The translations under genes were made by a program, and so were the position numbers. The notes below the pieces were generated by a model, which made no database searches, was not told the origin of the DNA, and was given only the letters and a program-made list of their open reading frames with translations. Of a DNA stretch of 64,000 bases, positions 26,499-36,455 are shown one piece after another. Position 1 is the stretch's first letter; each line of letters starts with the position of its first letter. The stretch comes from Lachnospiraceae bacterium (lineage in GTDB: Bacteria; Bacillota; Clostridia; Lachnospirales; Lachnospiraceae), in NCBI GenBank assembly GCA_013316825.1, contig WSLY01000004.1:54969-118968 (forward strand), written 5' to 3'.

Positions 26499-28295
26499 AT
26501 GAAAAAAAGAAGAAACCGATTGTGGGAAAGAATCAGTAAAAGGAAAATCCGACAGCAGTTATATATGATTTATATTATTGCCGTCTGTTTTCCCATAGCC
26601 ATAATCGGTTTCTTTTTGTTGGAAAATACGTCAAGGCTTTTGACGAATTATCATCAGGATCTATTGATATCCGACAGTATGCGCGTCAGGACGATTTTAT
26701 TTGAAATTACAACCCAAATTTATAATATTTCGGAAACGATTGCCTTTGAGGATACGCTGCAGCAGGTGCTGTCATCACAGGAGAAGGGTGCAGAGCGGGG
26801 AGCGGCGTACTCTTATGCCACGCTGAATAACTATATTTCTTCCCATGCGGAGATAGAGGATATTATCATCTACACCGACAACGTCAATGCAGCAAAGTAC
26901 ATGCATTTTACCTATGCGGACAACGGGATACAGAAGCAGGAATGGTATCAAAAGGCGGTGGGACAGGCAGGTACTTTCTGGATTCCCATGGAAAAAAAGG
27001 ACCAGTATGGCAATTCCTACTGGAATTTGGCGCTTGTGCGCAGGATTACCGTGATTGGCAGCGACTATCAGGCGGTACTGGTCATTATGATAAGCGACAA
27101 TTATCTGCAGACCCGCCTTCGGAGCAATGAGTACCGGATAACAGTGTCAGCGGACAACAGAAAGATTTTTTACAATTCCACACGCATGGACTATGGGGAG
27201 ACGCAGCCCTTTTATATCGACTATGCAGATGAGTATTATCAATACTTAGGACCGGTGTGGGAGCAGGCGAATAAGTTTCTTGCCAATATTTCGACGCTTC
27301 ATTTGTATCAGACGGATAGTAAAATCTACATTGCGACGATAAGTGAAAGCGCATATGGAGATATGAGCGTCATTATCGTGACGTGTCTCTTGATTATTCT
27401 GACGGCACTTATCGTACCTGCCATTCTGATTCATTTCTTTACCAGATATTTTACGGGACGTGTGAATGTACTTAGGGACGAGATGAAAAAGGCAAGCAAT
27501 GAGGAATATGATATTCCGGATTATTTTGGAGGCGAGGACGAGCTGACGGAGGCGTTTGCCGATTTGCAGGTGATGGTGCAGAAAATTAAGGAGAAGGACG
27601 CGAAAATGTATCAGGCGCTGTTAAAGGAACAGCAGCTTTTGAACGAGCAGCAGGTAATGGAAATGAAAATGCTTGCCGGACAGATAAATCCCCACTTCTT
27701 GTACAATACACTGGAAAGCATCCGGATGAAATCGCTGACTTCGGGAAACAGGGAGGTGGCAAATGCCATTAAGCTTCTCGGCAAGTCCATGCGGTATGTA
27801 CTGGAGAATACGGGAACTTCTCTGGTGACGCTGAAAAAAGAGCTGGACTATGTGGAAACCTATCTGCAAATACAAAAAATACGGTTTGGGGACAGGGTGA
27901 ATTATCGGATAGAGGTAATCGGCACGCTGGATTTAGAGAAATATCTGATTCTGCCGCTGCTTTTGCAGCCTGTTGTGGAAAATGCCATTGTACACGGGCT
28001 GGAGCAGGTTTCGGAAAATGGCCGGATAGATATCTGTGTGGATGTGCCGGAAAAGGAAATGCTACAGATTTCCGTTTCGGACAATGGCTGCGGCATGAGC
28101 GGGGAGGAGCTGGAGATTCTGCGGATACGCATGGCACAGAAAACGCTTGACAAAACAGCCAGTATAGGCTTATGCAATACCAATCAGAGAATTCGCCTTT
28201 ATTATGGGGAATCTTATGGAATGACAATAGAAAGCACACAGGGAAAGGGCACGCGCATCCGGCTGAAGATTCCGGTAAAGTGCCATGATGTGTAA
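26499..28295 (+). CDS. Sensor histidine kinase, YesM/LytS type
   Basis: A 598-residue membrane sensor. A basic N-terminus is followed by a membrane segment at about 21-43, an external sensing region of about 240 residues, a second membrane segment at about 288-314, a HAMP-like linker, and the His_kinase domain with phospho-acceptor H399 in INPHFLYNTLES. The C-terminal ATPase has DNGCGMSG and GIGLCNTNQR-like boxes. Such kinases in Firmicutes glycan loci pair with YesN-type AraC regulators; the probable partner is at 40064-41629. It starts after a weak GGGG site (GGGGTAGATGT). Confidence 0.92.
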   Translation: MKKRRNRLWERISKRKIRQQLYMIYIIAVCFPIAIIGFFLLENTSRLLTNYHQDLLISDSMRVRTILFEITTQIYNISETIAFEDTLQQVLSSQEKGAERGAAYSYATLNNYISSHAEIEDIIIYTDNVNAAKYMHFTYADNGIQKQEWYQKAVGQAGTFWIPMEKKDQYGNSYWNLALVRRITVIGSDYQAVLVIMISDNYLQTRLRSNEYRITVSADNRKIFYNSTRMDYGETQPFYIDYADEYYQYLGPVWEQANKFLANISTLHLYQTDSKIYIATISESAYGDMSVIIVTCLLIILTALIVPAILIHFFTRYFTGRVNVLRDEMKKASNEEYDIPDYFGGEDELTEAFADLQVMVQKIKEKDAKMYQALLKEQQLLNEQQVMEMKMLAGQINPHFLYNTLESIRMKSLTSGNREVANAIKLLGKSMRYVLENTGTSLVTLKKELDYVETYLQIQKIRFGDRVNYRIEVIGTLDLEKYLILPLLLQPVVENAIVHGLEQVSENGRIDICVDVPEKEMLQISVSDNGCGMSGEELEILRIRMAQKTLDKTASIGLCNTNQRIRLYYGESYGMTIESTQGKGTRIRLKIPVKCHDV

Positions 28296-28439
28296 TTTTC
28301 CTCGTATAAAATGTAAAAAAGGAATGGTTTTTTTCTTTTGCAAACTTCGTTACACTTGCTATGTGACAGGTAACAGTGCTTGTTTTGTTTTTACGAAAAC
28401 GATTAAGCCTGTTCAATTTAACTAGGAGGGTAATAAAGT

Positions 28440-30254
28440 ATGAAAAAGACAATGAAAAAAGTATTTGCCTCCGTTCTTGCGCTTGCTTTGGCTGTTTCAA
28501 CCTTTTCGTTGATGAAGCTGAATGCGTCCGCGGAAGGAGAGACTGTGGCATATCTGTCTTTTGCAGATAATGCATGGTCGGTGCAGTACTGGAACGATGG
28601 AAATGATTATTCACCCATTGTAGCTACGACTGCAGAAGTAACCGGCAACGGCACTTATACGGTAGGACTTGACTTTACGGAAGCCGGCGGCGCAGCGGAC
28701 ATCGCGTTTTTTGATGTGGAAATCAGCAATGGTGAAGCGGCATTCCCCAACAGCTACATGACAATCGATTCCGTTAAGATTAACGGTGAAGAGATTGCGC
28801 TGACGGGTACGCCGTATACCAGCTCTGACGACGGTGTTGCAACCAGAACCAACCTGTACAATGCATGGGTTTCTGATGTGACTACAGTTGAGAGTGCACG
28901 TACCGCAGACGGCAGTGCGGACGGCATCACACCGACACCGGTAGACGGAACCATCACCAATATCAATACCATTGAAGTAACCTTTACGCTTGGGGAAGGC
29001 GTGCTCTGCAACGCGGCAGGCGGTGAAGTGGCAACTGTTCTCAGCGAGGAAAGCTATCCTGCGTTTATCGCATTTGGCGGTGACGTCGAAGAAGGCGACT
29101 GGGGCTTCCAGTACTACGGTGACGGCGCTGGAAGCAATTCCGGTGATATTGTGGCAACCAACGGCGAAGTGAAGAGCGGCGAGACCACAACCCTTACACT
29201 GGAGTTCCCTTCTGAAGTATATTATACATGGTTTGTAGCACCCTGCTTTGTGGTAGAGGATGCAAGCAAGGTTTCTCCTGAGAGTACCTTTGATGTAAAG
29301 GTATTCTTAGACGGAGAAGAAGTGACGACCGACGTTTCCGCAGGCAAATCCTGCTGGGCAGAGGGCACCGGCGATTATGACGAGACGAAGTGCGTTCGTA
29401 TCGGCGGCGGTTACAATGAGTGGGGCGACAAGTATCTTGCAGAGTCTCCCAAGGGCTTTAAGACCATTACTTTTGAAATTACGCCTACCATCTACCTGAT
29501 GTCAGGCGAGGCTTCTGAAGAGGCGGCTCCTCAGAATGAGTTTGACCCGAATGGCACTTATCATGCATATATCGGCGTACAGACTCCGACATGGATTTTC
29601 CGTAACTCCTTTGATGACGCAACCTACGGCAAGGATTCCGACTGCTTCGACCAGCTTGGCTTTGTTGACGGCGAGTGGATTGCACAGGGCGGCAGCTTTA
29701 CTGACGTGGAAATCACCGGAAACGGTACTTACACGGTATCCGTAACAGGCTATGACTTTTCCGGACAGTTTGAAGACCAGCCTATCCTTGGCACAGACGG
29801 TTTGTTCAACCTGTTGTTTGTATCTACGGACCTGCCTGTAAATGATGCAGTTGTTATTTCCAACGTTGTTTTGAAGATGGATGGAAAGACCATTGCAGAA
29901 CAGGAAAGCGCATTCTTAGATCCGGATTCTAAAGAAGTACAGAAGGTGCTTTTGGCGAATATCTGGAACAATGCCATTCCTGAGCTTCCTTACTATGCGG
30001 CTCCGACCCAGAGCATCGAAATCAGCTTTGACGTGAGCGGTTTTGCAAACGACGCAGCTCCGGCTCCGGAAACAACACCGGATACCTCAAGCGAAAGCAC
30101 ACCGGCACCCACTGACGAGAGCACACCTGCTCCTGCAGAAAATTCCGGAAGCAACACCGGACTGATTATCGGTATCGTGATAGCTGTAGTAGTAGTGATC
30201 GCAGTAGCTGCAGGCGTAGTAGTAGCAAAGAAGAAAAAAGGCGATACAAAATAA
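28440..30254 (+). CDS. Cell-surface protein with three repeated beta-sandwich-like modules
   Basis: A 604-residue exported protein. A signal peptide spans about 1-32. Three modules of about 150-170 residues follow (starting near 37, 195 and 375), each opening with an aromatic-rich strand (AYLSFADNAWSVQYW, AFIAFG...WGFQYYG, YHAYIGVQTPTWIF) and a later NGTYTV or equivalent. A Thr/Ser/Pro linker (about 535-570) leads to a C-terminal membrane anchor and a Lys-rich tail (KKKKGDTK). I do not recognise a named family. The position before the sugar importer, and the similar module in the GH5 enzyme, suggest glycan binding. Confidence 0.75.
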   Translation: MKKTMKKVFASVLALALAVSTFSLMKLNASAEGETVAYLSFADNAWSVQYWNDGNDYSPIVATTAEVTGNGTYTVGLDFTEAGGAADIAFFDVEISNGEAAFPNSYMTIDSVKINGEEIALTGTPYTSSDDGVATRTNLYNAWVSDVTTVESARTADGSADGITPTPVDGTITNINTIEVTFTLGEGVLCNAAGGEVATVLSEESYPAFIAFGGDVEEGDWGFQYYGDGAGSNSGDIVATNGEVKSGETTTLTLEFPSEVYYTWFVAPCFVVEDASKVSPESTFDVKVFLDGEEVTTDVSAGKSCWAEGTGDYDETKCVRIGGGYNEWGDKYLAESPKGFKTITFEITPTIYLMSGEASEEAAPQNEFDPNGTYHAYIGVQTPTWIFRNSFDDATYGKDSDCFDQLGFVDGEWIAQGGSFTDVEITGNGTYTVSVTGYDFSGQFEDQPILGTDGLFNLLFVSTDLPVNDAVVISNVVLKMDGKTIAEQESAFLDPDSKEVQKVLLANIWNNAIPELPYYAAPTQSIEISFDVSGFANDAAPAPETTPDTSSESTPAPTDESTPAPAENSGSNTGLIIGIVIAVVVVIAVAAGVVVAKKKKGDTK

Positions 30255-30308
30255 TATAACTTGATAAATCACAGAGAGTGTAGTGAGTTCAAAAAGTGAG
30301 ACTTTTTA

Positions 30309-30345
30309 AGCGTAGCAGTCCCAAGTGGCTGCTACGCTGTTTTTA
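30309..30345 (+). terminator. Intrinsic terminator after the surface protein
   Basis: AGCGTAGCAG and CTGCTACGCT pair perfectly with a 10-base loop, then GTTTTT. The rest of the 303-bp gap before the permease holds a TATAAT at 30489-30494 without a convincing -35 box. Confidence 0.88.
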
Positions 30346-30557
30346 TCAGAGCGCGAGCGTGTCAGCACAGCTATATGCCCCTGCTGAATGCGTCCCTCAT
30401 GCAAACTCCCGCCTGTGGACAACCTCGGGCAAAAAATTACTGTAATTTCTATCAAGTATTTGCGGTATTTTTGAATCTATTCATTTTGTATAATAAAGCT
30501 AAGTGCTCGTAGTATGCATTTTGAGCCCGAAATAAGTAGATATGTGGGAGGTAAAAT

Positions 30558-32012
30558 ATGGAAAATAGTAAGAAAGGAAAGGAAAAAACAGCCGGATATA
30601 TATATTATGCAGCACGTATCGGCGTTCTGCTTTCGGTGGTTATGATGTTTTTCCCGGGCTTAAATCCGGCGAAAATATGCGACTACATAAACAAAAATAT
30701 GTCCCTGTTTACTTCGGGAATTTCCTATTCCGGACTGGTGAAGCAGTGTACCCGTGCGTTTAATCAGGGATGGATACAGGAGTCTTCCTTTGTGCTTCTC
30801 TTTATTTCAAGTATGGTTGTCTGCATTGGCATTGCGGCAGGCGCCGTTATGGGCTGTATGTCACTGGGCAATCTGAAGATGAGAAAGGTTGGAAACTGGT
30901 TTGGCATCGGCGGCGCTATTGCGCAGATAGCAGGTCTTGGCGGTATTTATCTGGCATATTCGCAGGTTGCACAGACCACGAAGCCTGACAAGGTAATTCC
31001 CAATTTCCCTCTTTCTAACTGGCTGTTTTTTTTGGTTCTGGCGGCTGTCATTCTGGTGGTATCCGTGCTTGTGCAGGTGCTGCTTCCCAAGCCTGCAAAA
31101 GAATCTAAATTTGAAATGGAATCTAAGTTCAAGCTGTTTCTGATGTTCCTTCCGTTTGCGGCGTTGTGTTTTGTGTTCAGCTACCTGCCTCTTTATGGCT
31201 GGCGGTATGCTTTTTTTGACTATACATCGGGCGGCACGCTTTCAAAAGATAATTTTGTAGGATTTCAGTATTTTACCATGCTGTTCCAAAACGCGGCGAC
31301 CAGAAGCGATATTGTGAGAGTGCTTCGCAATACGCTTGCCATGAGTGCGCTTGGCATTGCTACAAGCTGGCTTCCGATGGCGTTTGCAATTTTCCTCTCC
31401 GAGGTTAAGAGCACTCGTATGAAGCGCTTTGTGCAGACCTTTGCAACCATTCCGAACTTTATAAGCTGGGTTTTGGTGTATGCGATTGCACTTGCCATCT
31501 TTTCGTCGGACGGCTTTATCAGCAGTATGATGGTAAATACGGGCGTGTGGTCGGAAGGCAAAAATATGTTGATGAGCTCTTCTCATCACTGGCTGAAGAT
31601 GCTGGCATGGGGAACCTGGAAGGGCATCGGCTGGAGCGCCATCATTTACATAGCAGGTATTTCCGGTATTGACCAGCAGCTTTATGAAGCGGCTACCGTG
31701 GACGGCGCAGGGCGTTTCCAGAAAATGTGGCATATCACGCTTCCGGGACTGATTCCCACTTATATGGTTATGCTTCTGATGGCAGTAGCCGGTATTTTGA
31801 GCAATGGTATGGATCAGTACATGGTGTTTGACAATCCCAACAACACCAATGTCAATATGGTGCTTGATTTGTATGTGTATAAGCTGGGTATTATGAACGG
31901 TGCGATACCGTTGTCAACCATGATAGGCATGGTAAAATCCGTAATCAGCGTTGTACTTTTGTTTGGCGCCAATACGATTTCCAAGCTGGTACGTGGCGAG
32001 AGTATTGTATAG
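30558..32012 (+). CDS. ABC sugar transporter permease with extra N-terminal membrane domain
   Basis: An LplB/YteP-type permease of 484 residues. The usual permease (about 290-300 residues) corresponds to about 195-484, beginning at KFKLFLMFLPF and containing the EAA-type loop EAATVDGAGRFQKMWHITLPGL. Residues 1-190 are additional, with about four hydrophobic segments (17-32, 76-104, 113-137, 152-178), and are not part of ordinary members. With the next permease and the lipoprotein it forms an importer; the ATPase is not in the window and is probably a shared MsmK-type subunit. It starts after GGGAGG. Confidence 0.88.
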   Translation: MENSKKGKEKTAGYIYYAARIGVLLSVVMMFFPGLNPAKICDYINKNMSLFTSGISYSGLVKQCTRAFNQGWIQESSFVLLFISSMVVCIGIAAGAVMGCMSLGNLKMRKVGNWFGIGGAIAQIAGLGGIYLAYSQVAQTTKPDKVIPNFPLSNWLFFLVLAAVILVVSVLVQVLLPKPAKESKFEMESKFKLFLMFLPFAALCFVFSYLPLYGWRYAFFDYTSGGTLSKDNFVGFQYFTMLFQNAATRSDIVRVLRNTLAMSALGIATSWLPMAFAIFLSEVKSTRMKRFVQTFATIPNFISWVLVYAIALAIFSSDGFISSMMVNTGVWSEGKNMLMSSSHHWLKMLAWGTWKGIGWSAIIYIAGISGIDQQLYEAATVDGAGRFQKMWHITLPGLIPTYMVMLLMAVAGILSNGMDQYMVFDNPNNTNVNMVLDLYVYKLGIMNGAIPLSTMIGMVKSVISVVLLFGANTISKLVRGESIV

Positions 32013-32024
32013 GAGGTGTGAGAC

Positions 32025-32996
32025 ATGGCGAAGACGGCACAGGAAAAGTTAGACGCAAAAGCGGAAAAGCAGTATTACAAAACGCATAAAAGGTCCTATA
32101 AGCTCACTACCGGCGATATTGTATTTAATATCTTAAATTACGGGTTTTTCCTTATTTTTACATTGAGCTGTATTTTTCCGTTTTACTATTTATTTATCAA
32201 TACGATTTCCTCCAATGATTTGGTAAGCAGGGGATTGATTAACTTTATTCCGCGGGGACTTAATCTTGACAATTATGTCAATCTGGTAAAGTCAAGTGAA
32301 ATAGGGCAGGCGTTTTTTGTTTCTATCGGGAGAACCCTGCTTGGAACGGCGCTTATGGTGATGGCTTCTGCTTTTGTGGGATATCTGGTAACAAAGCAGC
32401 AGATGTGGCACAGAAAGTTCTGGTATCGTTTTCTGGTGATTACCATGTACTTCAATGCAGGAACGATTCCCTGGTATTTGAATATGTCCATGCTGGGGCT
32501 GACCAACAATTTTATGGCATACATAATCCCGGGCATTGTGGCGCCTTATAACATTATACTGGTAAAAACATACATCGAGTCGATTCCGGCAGAGCTGGAA
32601 GAAAGCGCATTTATGGACGGAGCGGGGTATTGGACCATTTTCCGCAGGATTATCTGGCCGCTGTCCATGCCGATTCTGGCGACGATTGCAATTTTTGGCG
32701 CGGTGGGACATTGGAATTCCTTTACGGATTCCCTGATTCTCATGCAGAACGCACCGGAATTGTATACGCTGCAGCACAGGCTGTATTTGTATCTGACAAC
32801 CAGCTCCAACATTGGCGCGCTGATGAACGGCGGCGTAAGCTCCGCGGCGGCAGAAGGTATCATGCAGACGGCGCTTAACGCAAAGGTTATCAAGTATACG
32901 GTGTCCATGGTATCCATTATTCCCATATTGTTGGTTTATCCGTTTATGCAGCGGTATTTTGTAAAAGGTATTATGCTGGGGGCTGTTAAGGGATAG
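32025..32996 (+). CDS. ABC sugar transporter permease (LplC/YtcP type)
   Basis: A 323-residue inner-membrane permease with about six helices and the EAA loop motif EESAFMDGAGYWTIFRRIIWPLS near residue 195-215. It starts 12 bp after its partner permease with AGGAGGTG and should form the heterodimeric channel with it. The family commonly carries complex oligosaccharides. No ATPase gene is near. Confidence 0.93.
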   Translation: MAKTAQEKLDAKAEKQYYKTHKRSYKLTTGDIVFNILNYGFFLIFTLSCIFPFYYLFINTISSNDLVSRGLINFIPRGLNLDNYVNLVKSSEIGQAFFVSIGRTLLGTALMVMASAFVGYLVTKQQMWHRKFWYRFLVITMYFNAGTIPWYLNMSMLGLTNNFMAYIIPGIVAPYNIILVKTYIESIPAELEESAFMDGAGYWTIFRRIIWPLSMPILATIAIFGAVGHWNSFTDSLILMQNAPELYTLQHRLYLYLTTSSNIGALMNGGVSSAAAEGIMQTALNAKVIKYTVSMVSIIPILLVYPFMQRYFVKGIMLGAVKG

Positions 32997-33032
32997 CAGT
33001 TCACACTAATATAGAAGGAGGATTAAAGCGAT

Positions 33033-34760
33033 ATGAAAAAGATGAAAAGACTGGCGGCGCTTGTCCTGACACTTGTCATGGTCAGCGGACTGCTCACAGG
33101 CTGCGGCAGTAAGGAGAAGGATTATATTACCCTTACCATTTACAGCCAGCTTGCAAACTATTCCGGAGAGATGCAGGGTTGGTTTGCACAGATTTTAAAG
33201 GACAAATTTGGCGTTAAGGTCAACCTGATTCCCGACGGCGACGGTGTGTTTGATACCCGTATGGAAGCAGGCGATTTGGGTGACATTGTCGTATGGGGTT
33301 CCGACGACAAGGATTATCTGCAGGCGGTTTCCGCAGGGCTTCTGTATGACTGGGAAGAGGATAATCTGGTGCAGGAATATGGTCCCTATATCTGGGAGCA
33401 TATGCAGGACGCCTTAAATAAAAATAAGATTGTATCCGCACAGAGGGATAAGGACGGCAATGTGATTGGGGAAGCAAATACGATATATGGTTTTGGACAC
33501 AATGTAGCATCCAGCTCCGAAAGCCACGAGGCGTTTTTCTACACATGGGATATCCGCTGGGATTTGTATCAACAGTTGGGACATCCGGAAGTAAACGATT
33601 TGGATGACCTGATGGATGTGCTTGTTGATATGAAAGAAATCTGTCCGACGGCAGACAATGGAAAGCCTACCTATGCGATGTCTCTCTGGCCTGACTGGGA
33701 CGGCAACTATGTGATGTATGTAAAGGCAATGGCGACGGCATATTACGGCTATGATGAATTTGGTTTTGGACACTATAATGTAAGAACCGGTGAGTATTAC
33801 GATGCCCTGTCTCCCGACAGCCCTTATCTGGAGATGCTGGCATGGTTTAACGAGCTGTACCGCAACGGTCTGCTTGATCCGGATTCTATGACACAGACCT
33901 ATGACAACATGATAGAGAAGGTACAGAACGGACAGACCTTCTTCTCCATCTTTAACTATGCCGGTTCTTTGGCTTACAACAAAGAAGTACATTACGGAAA
34001 AGATGAAGAAGGCAACGAAATCAATAAGATTATGGAGAGTCTGGTGCCCACAGAGGCATGTCCCATCGTGGGAGGCTTAAGCACGATAGGCGGCAACCGT
34101 GTATGGAGTATCGGTGCAAAGACCCAGTATCCGGAGCTCTGCATGGAAATCATCAACTGGCTGTGTACGCCTGAAGGACGTCTGACAATGGATTATGGCC
34201 CGAAGGAGCTTTGCTGGGATTATGATGAAAACGGTAAAACCTACTTTACGGAATTTGGCAAGACCTGCTTTGAGGACAGAAAGACTTTGATGCCTAATGA
34301 GTGGGGCGGCGCAACCTTTAATGAAGGCGCGTTTCAGGTAAACAATACCACATGGTCTTCAGCGGATATCAATCCGGAATCCGGTGAGAGATATGACCAG
34401 CAGTATTGGGCAAGCAATCTGGTGCCGGAGGGACGCTGCGATGCGGAAAGAGACTGGAGAGCATATACGGGATGCGAAACGCTGGAGCTTTATTTGGATA
34501 GCTGTAATTACGCGGTGGATGTACCTACTACCTTCTCCTTCCCTGAAAGAGAACCTCAGCTTGAGAGTACATGGGTACAGGTTGCAACCTGTCTGAAGGA
34601 TTATAGCTGGAGAGCTATCTATGCAGAGACGGAGGAAGAATTCCAGTCCATCGTAAATGAAATGCGCGGACGTGCAAAATCTTATGGTTATGATGCATGT
34701 ACCCAGTGGACGATAGAACAGGCGGCAATCAGAAATGCATTGCAGGAGCCGTTAAGATAA
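33033..34760 (+). CDS. ABC importer sugar-binding lipoprotein (copy 1)
   Basis: A 575-residue extracellular solute-binding protein of the LplA-like group. It has a lipoprotein signal with lipobox LTGC near residue 23, the sugar-binding-protein opening (ITLTIYSQLANYSGEMQGW, LKDKFGVKVNLI), and the ending typical of long oligosaccharide binders. It lies 36 bp after the second permease with GGAGG upstream, so it is the binding protein of that importer. A paralogue is at 41866-43623. The ligand is probably xylosylated glucan oligosaccharide, by context only. Confidence 0.92.
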   Translation: MKKMKRLAALVLTLVMVSGLLTGCGSKEKDYITLTIYSQLANYSGEMQGWFAQILKDKFGVKVNLIPDGDGVFDTRMEAGDLGDIVVWGSDDKDYLQAVSAGLLYDWEEDNLVQEYGPYIWEHMQDALNKNKIVSAQRDKDGNVIGEANTIYGFGHNVASSSESHEAFFYTWDIRWDLYQQLGHPEVNDLDDLMDVLVDMKEICPTADNGKPTYAMSLWPDWDGNYVMYVKAMATAYYGYDEFGFGHYNVRTGEYYDALSPDSPYLEMLAWFNELYRNGLLDPDSMTQTYDNMIEKVQNGQTFFSIFNYAGSLAYNKEVHYGKDEEGNEINKIMESLVPTEACPIVGGLSTIGGNRVWSIGAKTQYPELCMEIINWLCTPEGRLTMDYGPKELCWDYDENGKTYFTEFGKTCFEDRKTLMPNEWGGATFNEGAFQVNNTTWSSADINPESGERYDQQYWASNLVPEGRCDAERDWRAYTGCETLELYLDSCNYAVDVPTTFSFPEREPQLESTWVQVATCLKDYSWRAIYAETEEEFQSIVNEMRGRAKSYGYDACTQWTIEQAAIRNALQEPLR

Positions 34761-34785
34761 GGTATACTAAGTAAATACAAAAAGA

Positions 34786-34826
34786 CCGTTAGAAGGGGCT
34801 GCCCAACCGGCAGCCTTTTCTAAACG
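34786..34826 (+). terminator. Hairpin after the binding protein, probable partial terminator
   Basis: A long stem (CCGTTAGAA..GGCTGCC with GGCAGCC..TTCTAAACGG) with a 5-base loop lies between the binding protein and yesL. The following T-run is poor, so it may stabilise the upstream message or only partly stop transcription. Confidence 0.55.
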
Positions 34827-34880
34827 GAACTTTATGCCTGCGCAGGGAGTTCGCAGGCTTTGGAAAGGCATGGTAACAGG

Positions 34881-35534
34881 ATGAAGTTTTTCAGTGTGGA
34901 CGGTGCGTTATATAAATTTTTATCCAGACTGTGGGATATGGTAAAGCTGAATTTTATGTGGCTGCTTTTTTCTCTGCCGATTGTGACGGTGGGTGCGGCA
35001 ACCGTGGCGGCATACAGCGTCACGCTGAAAATGGCGGACGAACAAGAGGGATATGTGGCGCGGCAGTTTGTCAAAGCGTTTAAGGAGAACTGGCGGCAGG
35101 GAATCCCCATGGGGCTGCTTGCTTTGTTTTGTTCTTATGCGGTGTATCTGGATTTTGAACTGCAGCGCGTGGCAGAAGGCGATTCGACTATGTTTCTTAT
35201 TTTTGGCATTGTGGCGGCGTTTGTATTTGGAATGTCCTTTATCTATGCATTTCCGCTGAGTGCCCGTTATGAGAACACGCTAATCGGCACATTGAAAAAT
35301 TCGGTGAATATAGCGACAAGATACTTTGCGAGGACACTTTTGCTGGTAGCGATTCTGGCAGTGGAGGTTATTGTTTTCATTTTCAATTATATGACCTTGT
35401 TCTTTGGGCTTTTGATTGGTCCTGCCTGTATTATGCTGACAATAAGCGGTTTTGCGCTCCATTTTTTCAAGGAAATCGAGAAAGAGCCGGGGGCGGTACG
35501 GGAGAAGGATATGGGAAAGGACGAGGAAAAATAA
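34881..35534 (+). CDS. YesL / DUF624 family membrane protein
   Basis: A 217-residue membrane protein with about five hydrophobic segments. The opening (MKFFSVDGALYKFLSRLWDM, then LNFMWLLFSLPIVTVGA) is that of the YesL/DUF624 family, which is often found beside YesM/YesN and LplB-type importers in sugar loci. Function unproven; a role in transporter assembly or sensing is a guess. The ATG at 34881 matches the family start; the TTG at 34860 adds seven residues and is less likely. Confidence 0.85.
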   Translation: MKFFSVDGALYKFLSRLWDMVKLNFMWLLFSLPIVTVGAATVAAYSVTLKMADEQEGYVARQFVKAFKENWRQGIPMGLLALFCSYAVYLDFELQRVAEGDSTMFLIFGIVAAFVFGMSFIYAFPLSARYENTLIGTLKNSVNIATRYFARTLLLVAILAVEVIVFIFNYMTLFFGLLIGPACIMLTISGFALHFFKEIEKEPGAVREKDMGKDEEK

Positions 35535-35577
35535 AAGATTTGTATGCAGGAAAAGAATTCTGCGGAAAGGTGGCGCT

Positions 35578-36396
35578 ATGATACAGCAGACAATACAGAT
35601 TAAAATGACGGGCTCTCTGCCGGAGGCATGTATGAAAACATACATCATTGAGGATTCGCCGGAGTTTAAAATCAAGAAGCGGCCCGTTGTCATCGTGTGT
35701 CCGGGCGGCGGCTACTGTTACTTGTCGGACAGAGAAGGGGAGATTTTGGCGCTGCAGTATGCGGCGATGGGGTGTCATGCCGTGGTCTTGTACTATTCCA
35801 TTGCACCTGCGGTCTATCCGGCTGCGCTTTTAGAATTGGCTGCGGCAGTGAAGATACTTCGGGAAAAAGCGGAAGAATGGCATATCGATACGGATAAAGT
35901 GATTGTGGAAGGTTCTTCTGCGGGAGGACATCTGGCGGCAGGCTACGGCATGTTCTGGAAGGAAGATTTTATTGCAAAAGAGCTGGGGCTTGCCGCCGAC
36001 GACGGGGAATTGCTGCGTCCTGACGGCATGATTTTAAACTATCCGGTTATTACTTCCGGTGAATTTGCACATAGAGATTCTTTTGTCAATCTGCTGGGCG
36101 CTCGTTTCGACGAGCTGGCAGAAAAGATGTCTCTGGAAAAGCAGGTCAATCCGGATACGCCGCCGGCATTTATCTGGCACACCTATACGGACGGCTGCGT
36201 GCCGGTGGAAAATTCGCTTTTGCTGATAGGCGCCATGAAAAAGGCGGGGATTCCGGTTGAATTTCACATGTATCCGCAGGGAGGGCACGGGCTGAGCCTT
36301 GCCAATGAACTGACAGAATCGCCGGAGGGACATGAAATAGAGCCTTGCTGCCAAAGCTGGATATCATTAGTCAAAAGCTGGATTTGGGGATTGTAG
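35578..36396 (+). CDS. Alpha/beta hydrolase, carbohydrate-esterase-like (copy 2)
   Basis: A 272-residue paralogue of the hydrolase at 23148. The oxyanion motif CPGGGY, nucleophile GSSAGGHLA, acid region HTYTDGCVPVENS and catalytic His in GGHGLSLA are all conserved. It is cytoplasmic (no signal) and probably de-esterifies imported oligosaccharides. The start at 35578 is set by AAAGGTGG; a longer frame upstream overlaps yesL in another frame. It lies in the same transcript direction as the importer. Confidence 0.87.
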   Translation: MIQQTIQIKMTGSLPEACMKTYIIEDSPEFKIKKRPVVIVCPGGGYCYLSDREGEILALQYAAMGCHAVVLYYSIAPAVYPAALLELAAAVKILREKAEEWHIDTDKVIVEGSSAGGHLAAGYGMFWKEDFIAKELGLAADDGELLRPDGMILNYPVITSGEFAHRDSFVNLLGARFDELAEKMSLEKQVNPDTPPAFIWHTYTDGCVPVENSLLLIGAMKKAGIPVEFHMYPQGGHGLSLANELTESPEGHEIEPCCQSWISLVKSWIWGL

Positions 36397-36455
36397 AGAA
36401 AAATGATGCAAAAAGCAGGCATATTTGCCGTAGCAGGCAGGAAAAGAGGGTGGAA

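Noticed and set aside
28394..28407. Possible catabolite-response (cre) site CGAAAACGATTAAG before the surface protein
   Set aside because: It misses three of the conserved positions of the consensus, so it is too weak to claim without expression data.
23148..36396. The two esterases considered as evidence of a segmental duplication
   Set aside because: Only the esterase genes match; their neighbours are different, so an older single-gene duplication or separate acquisition is more likely.
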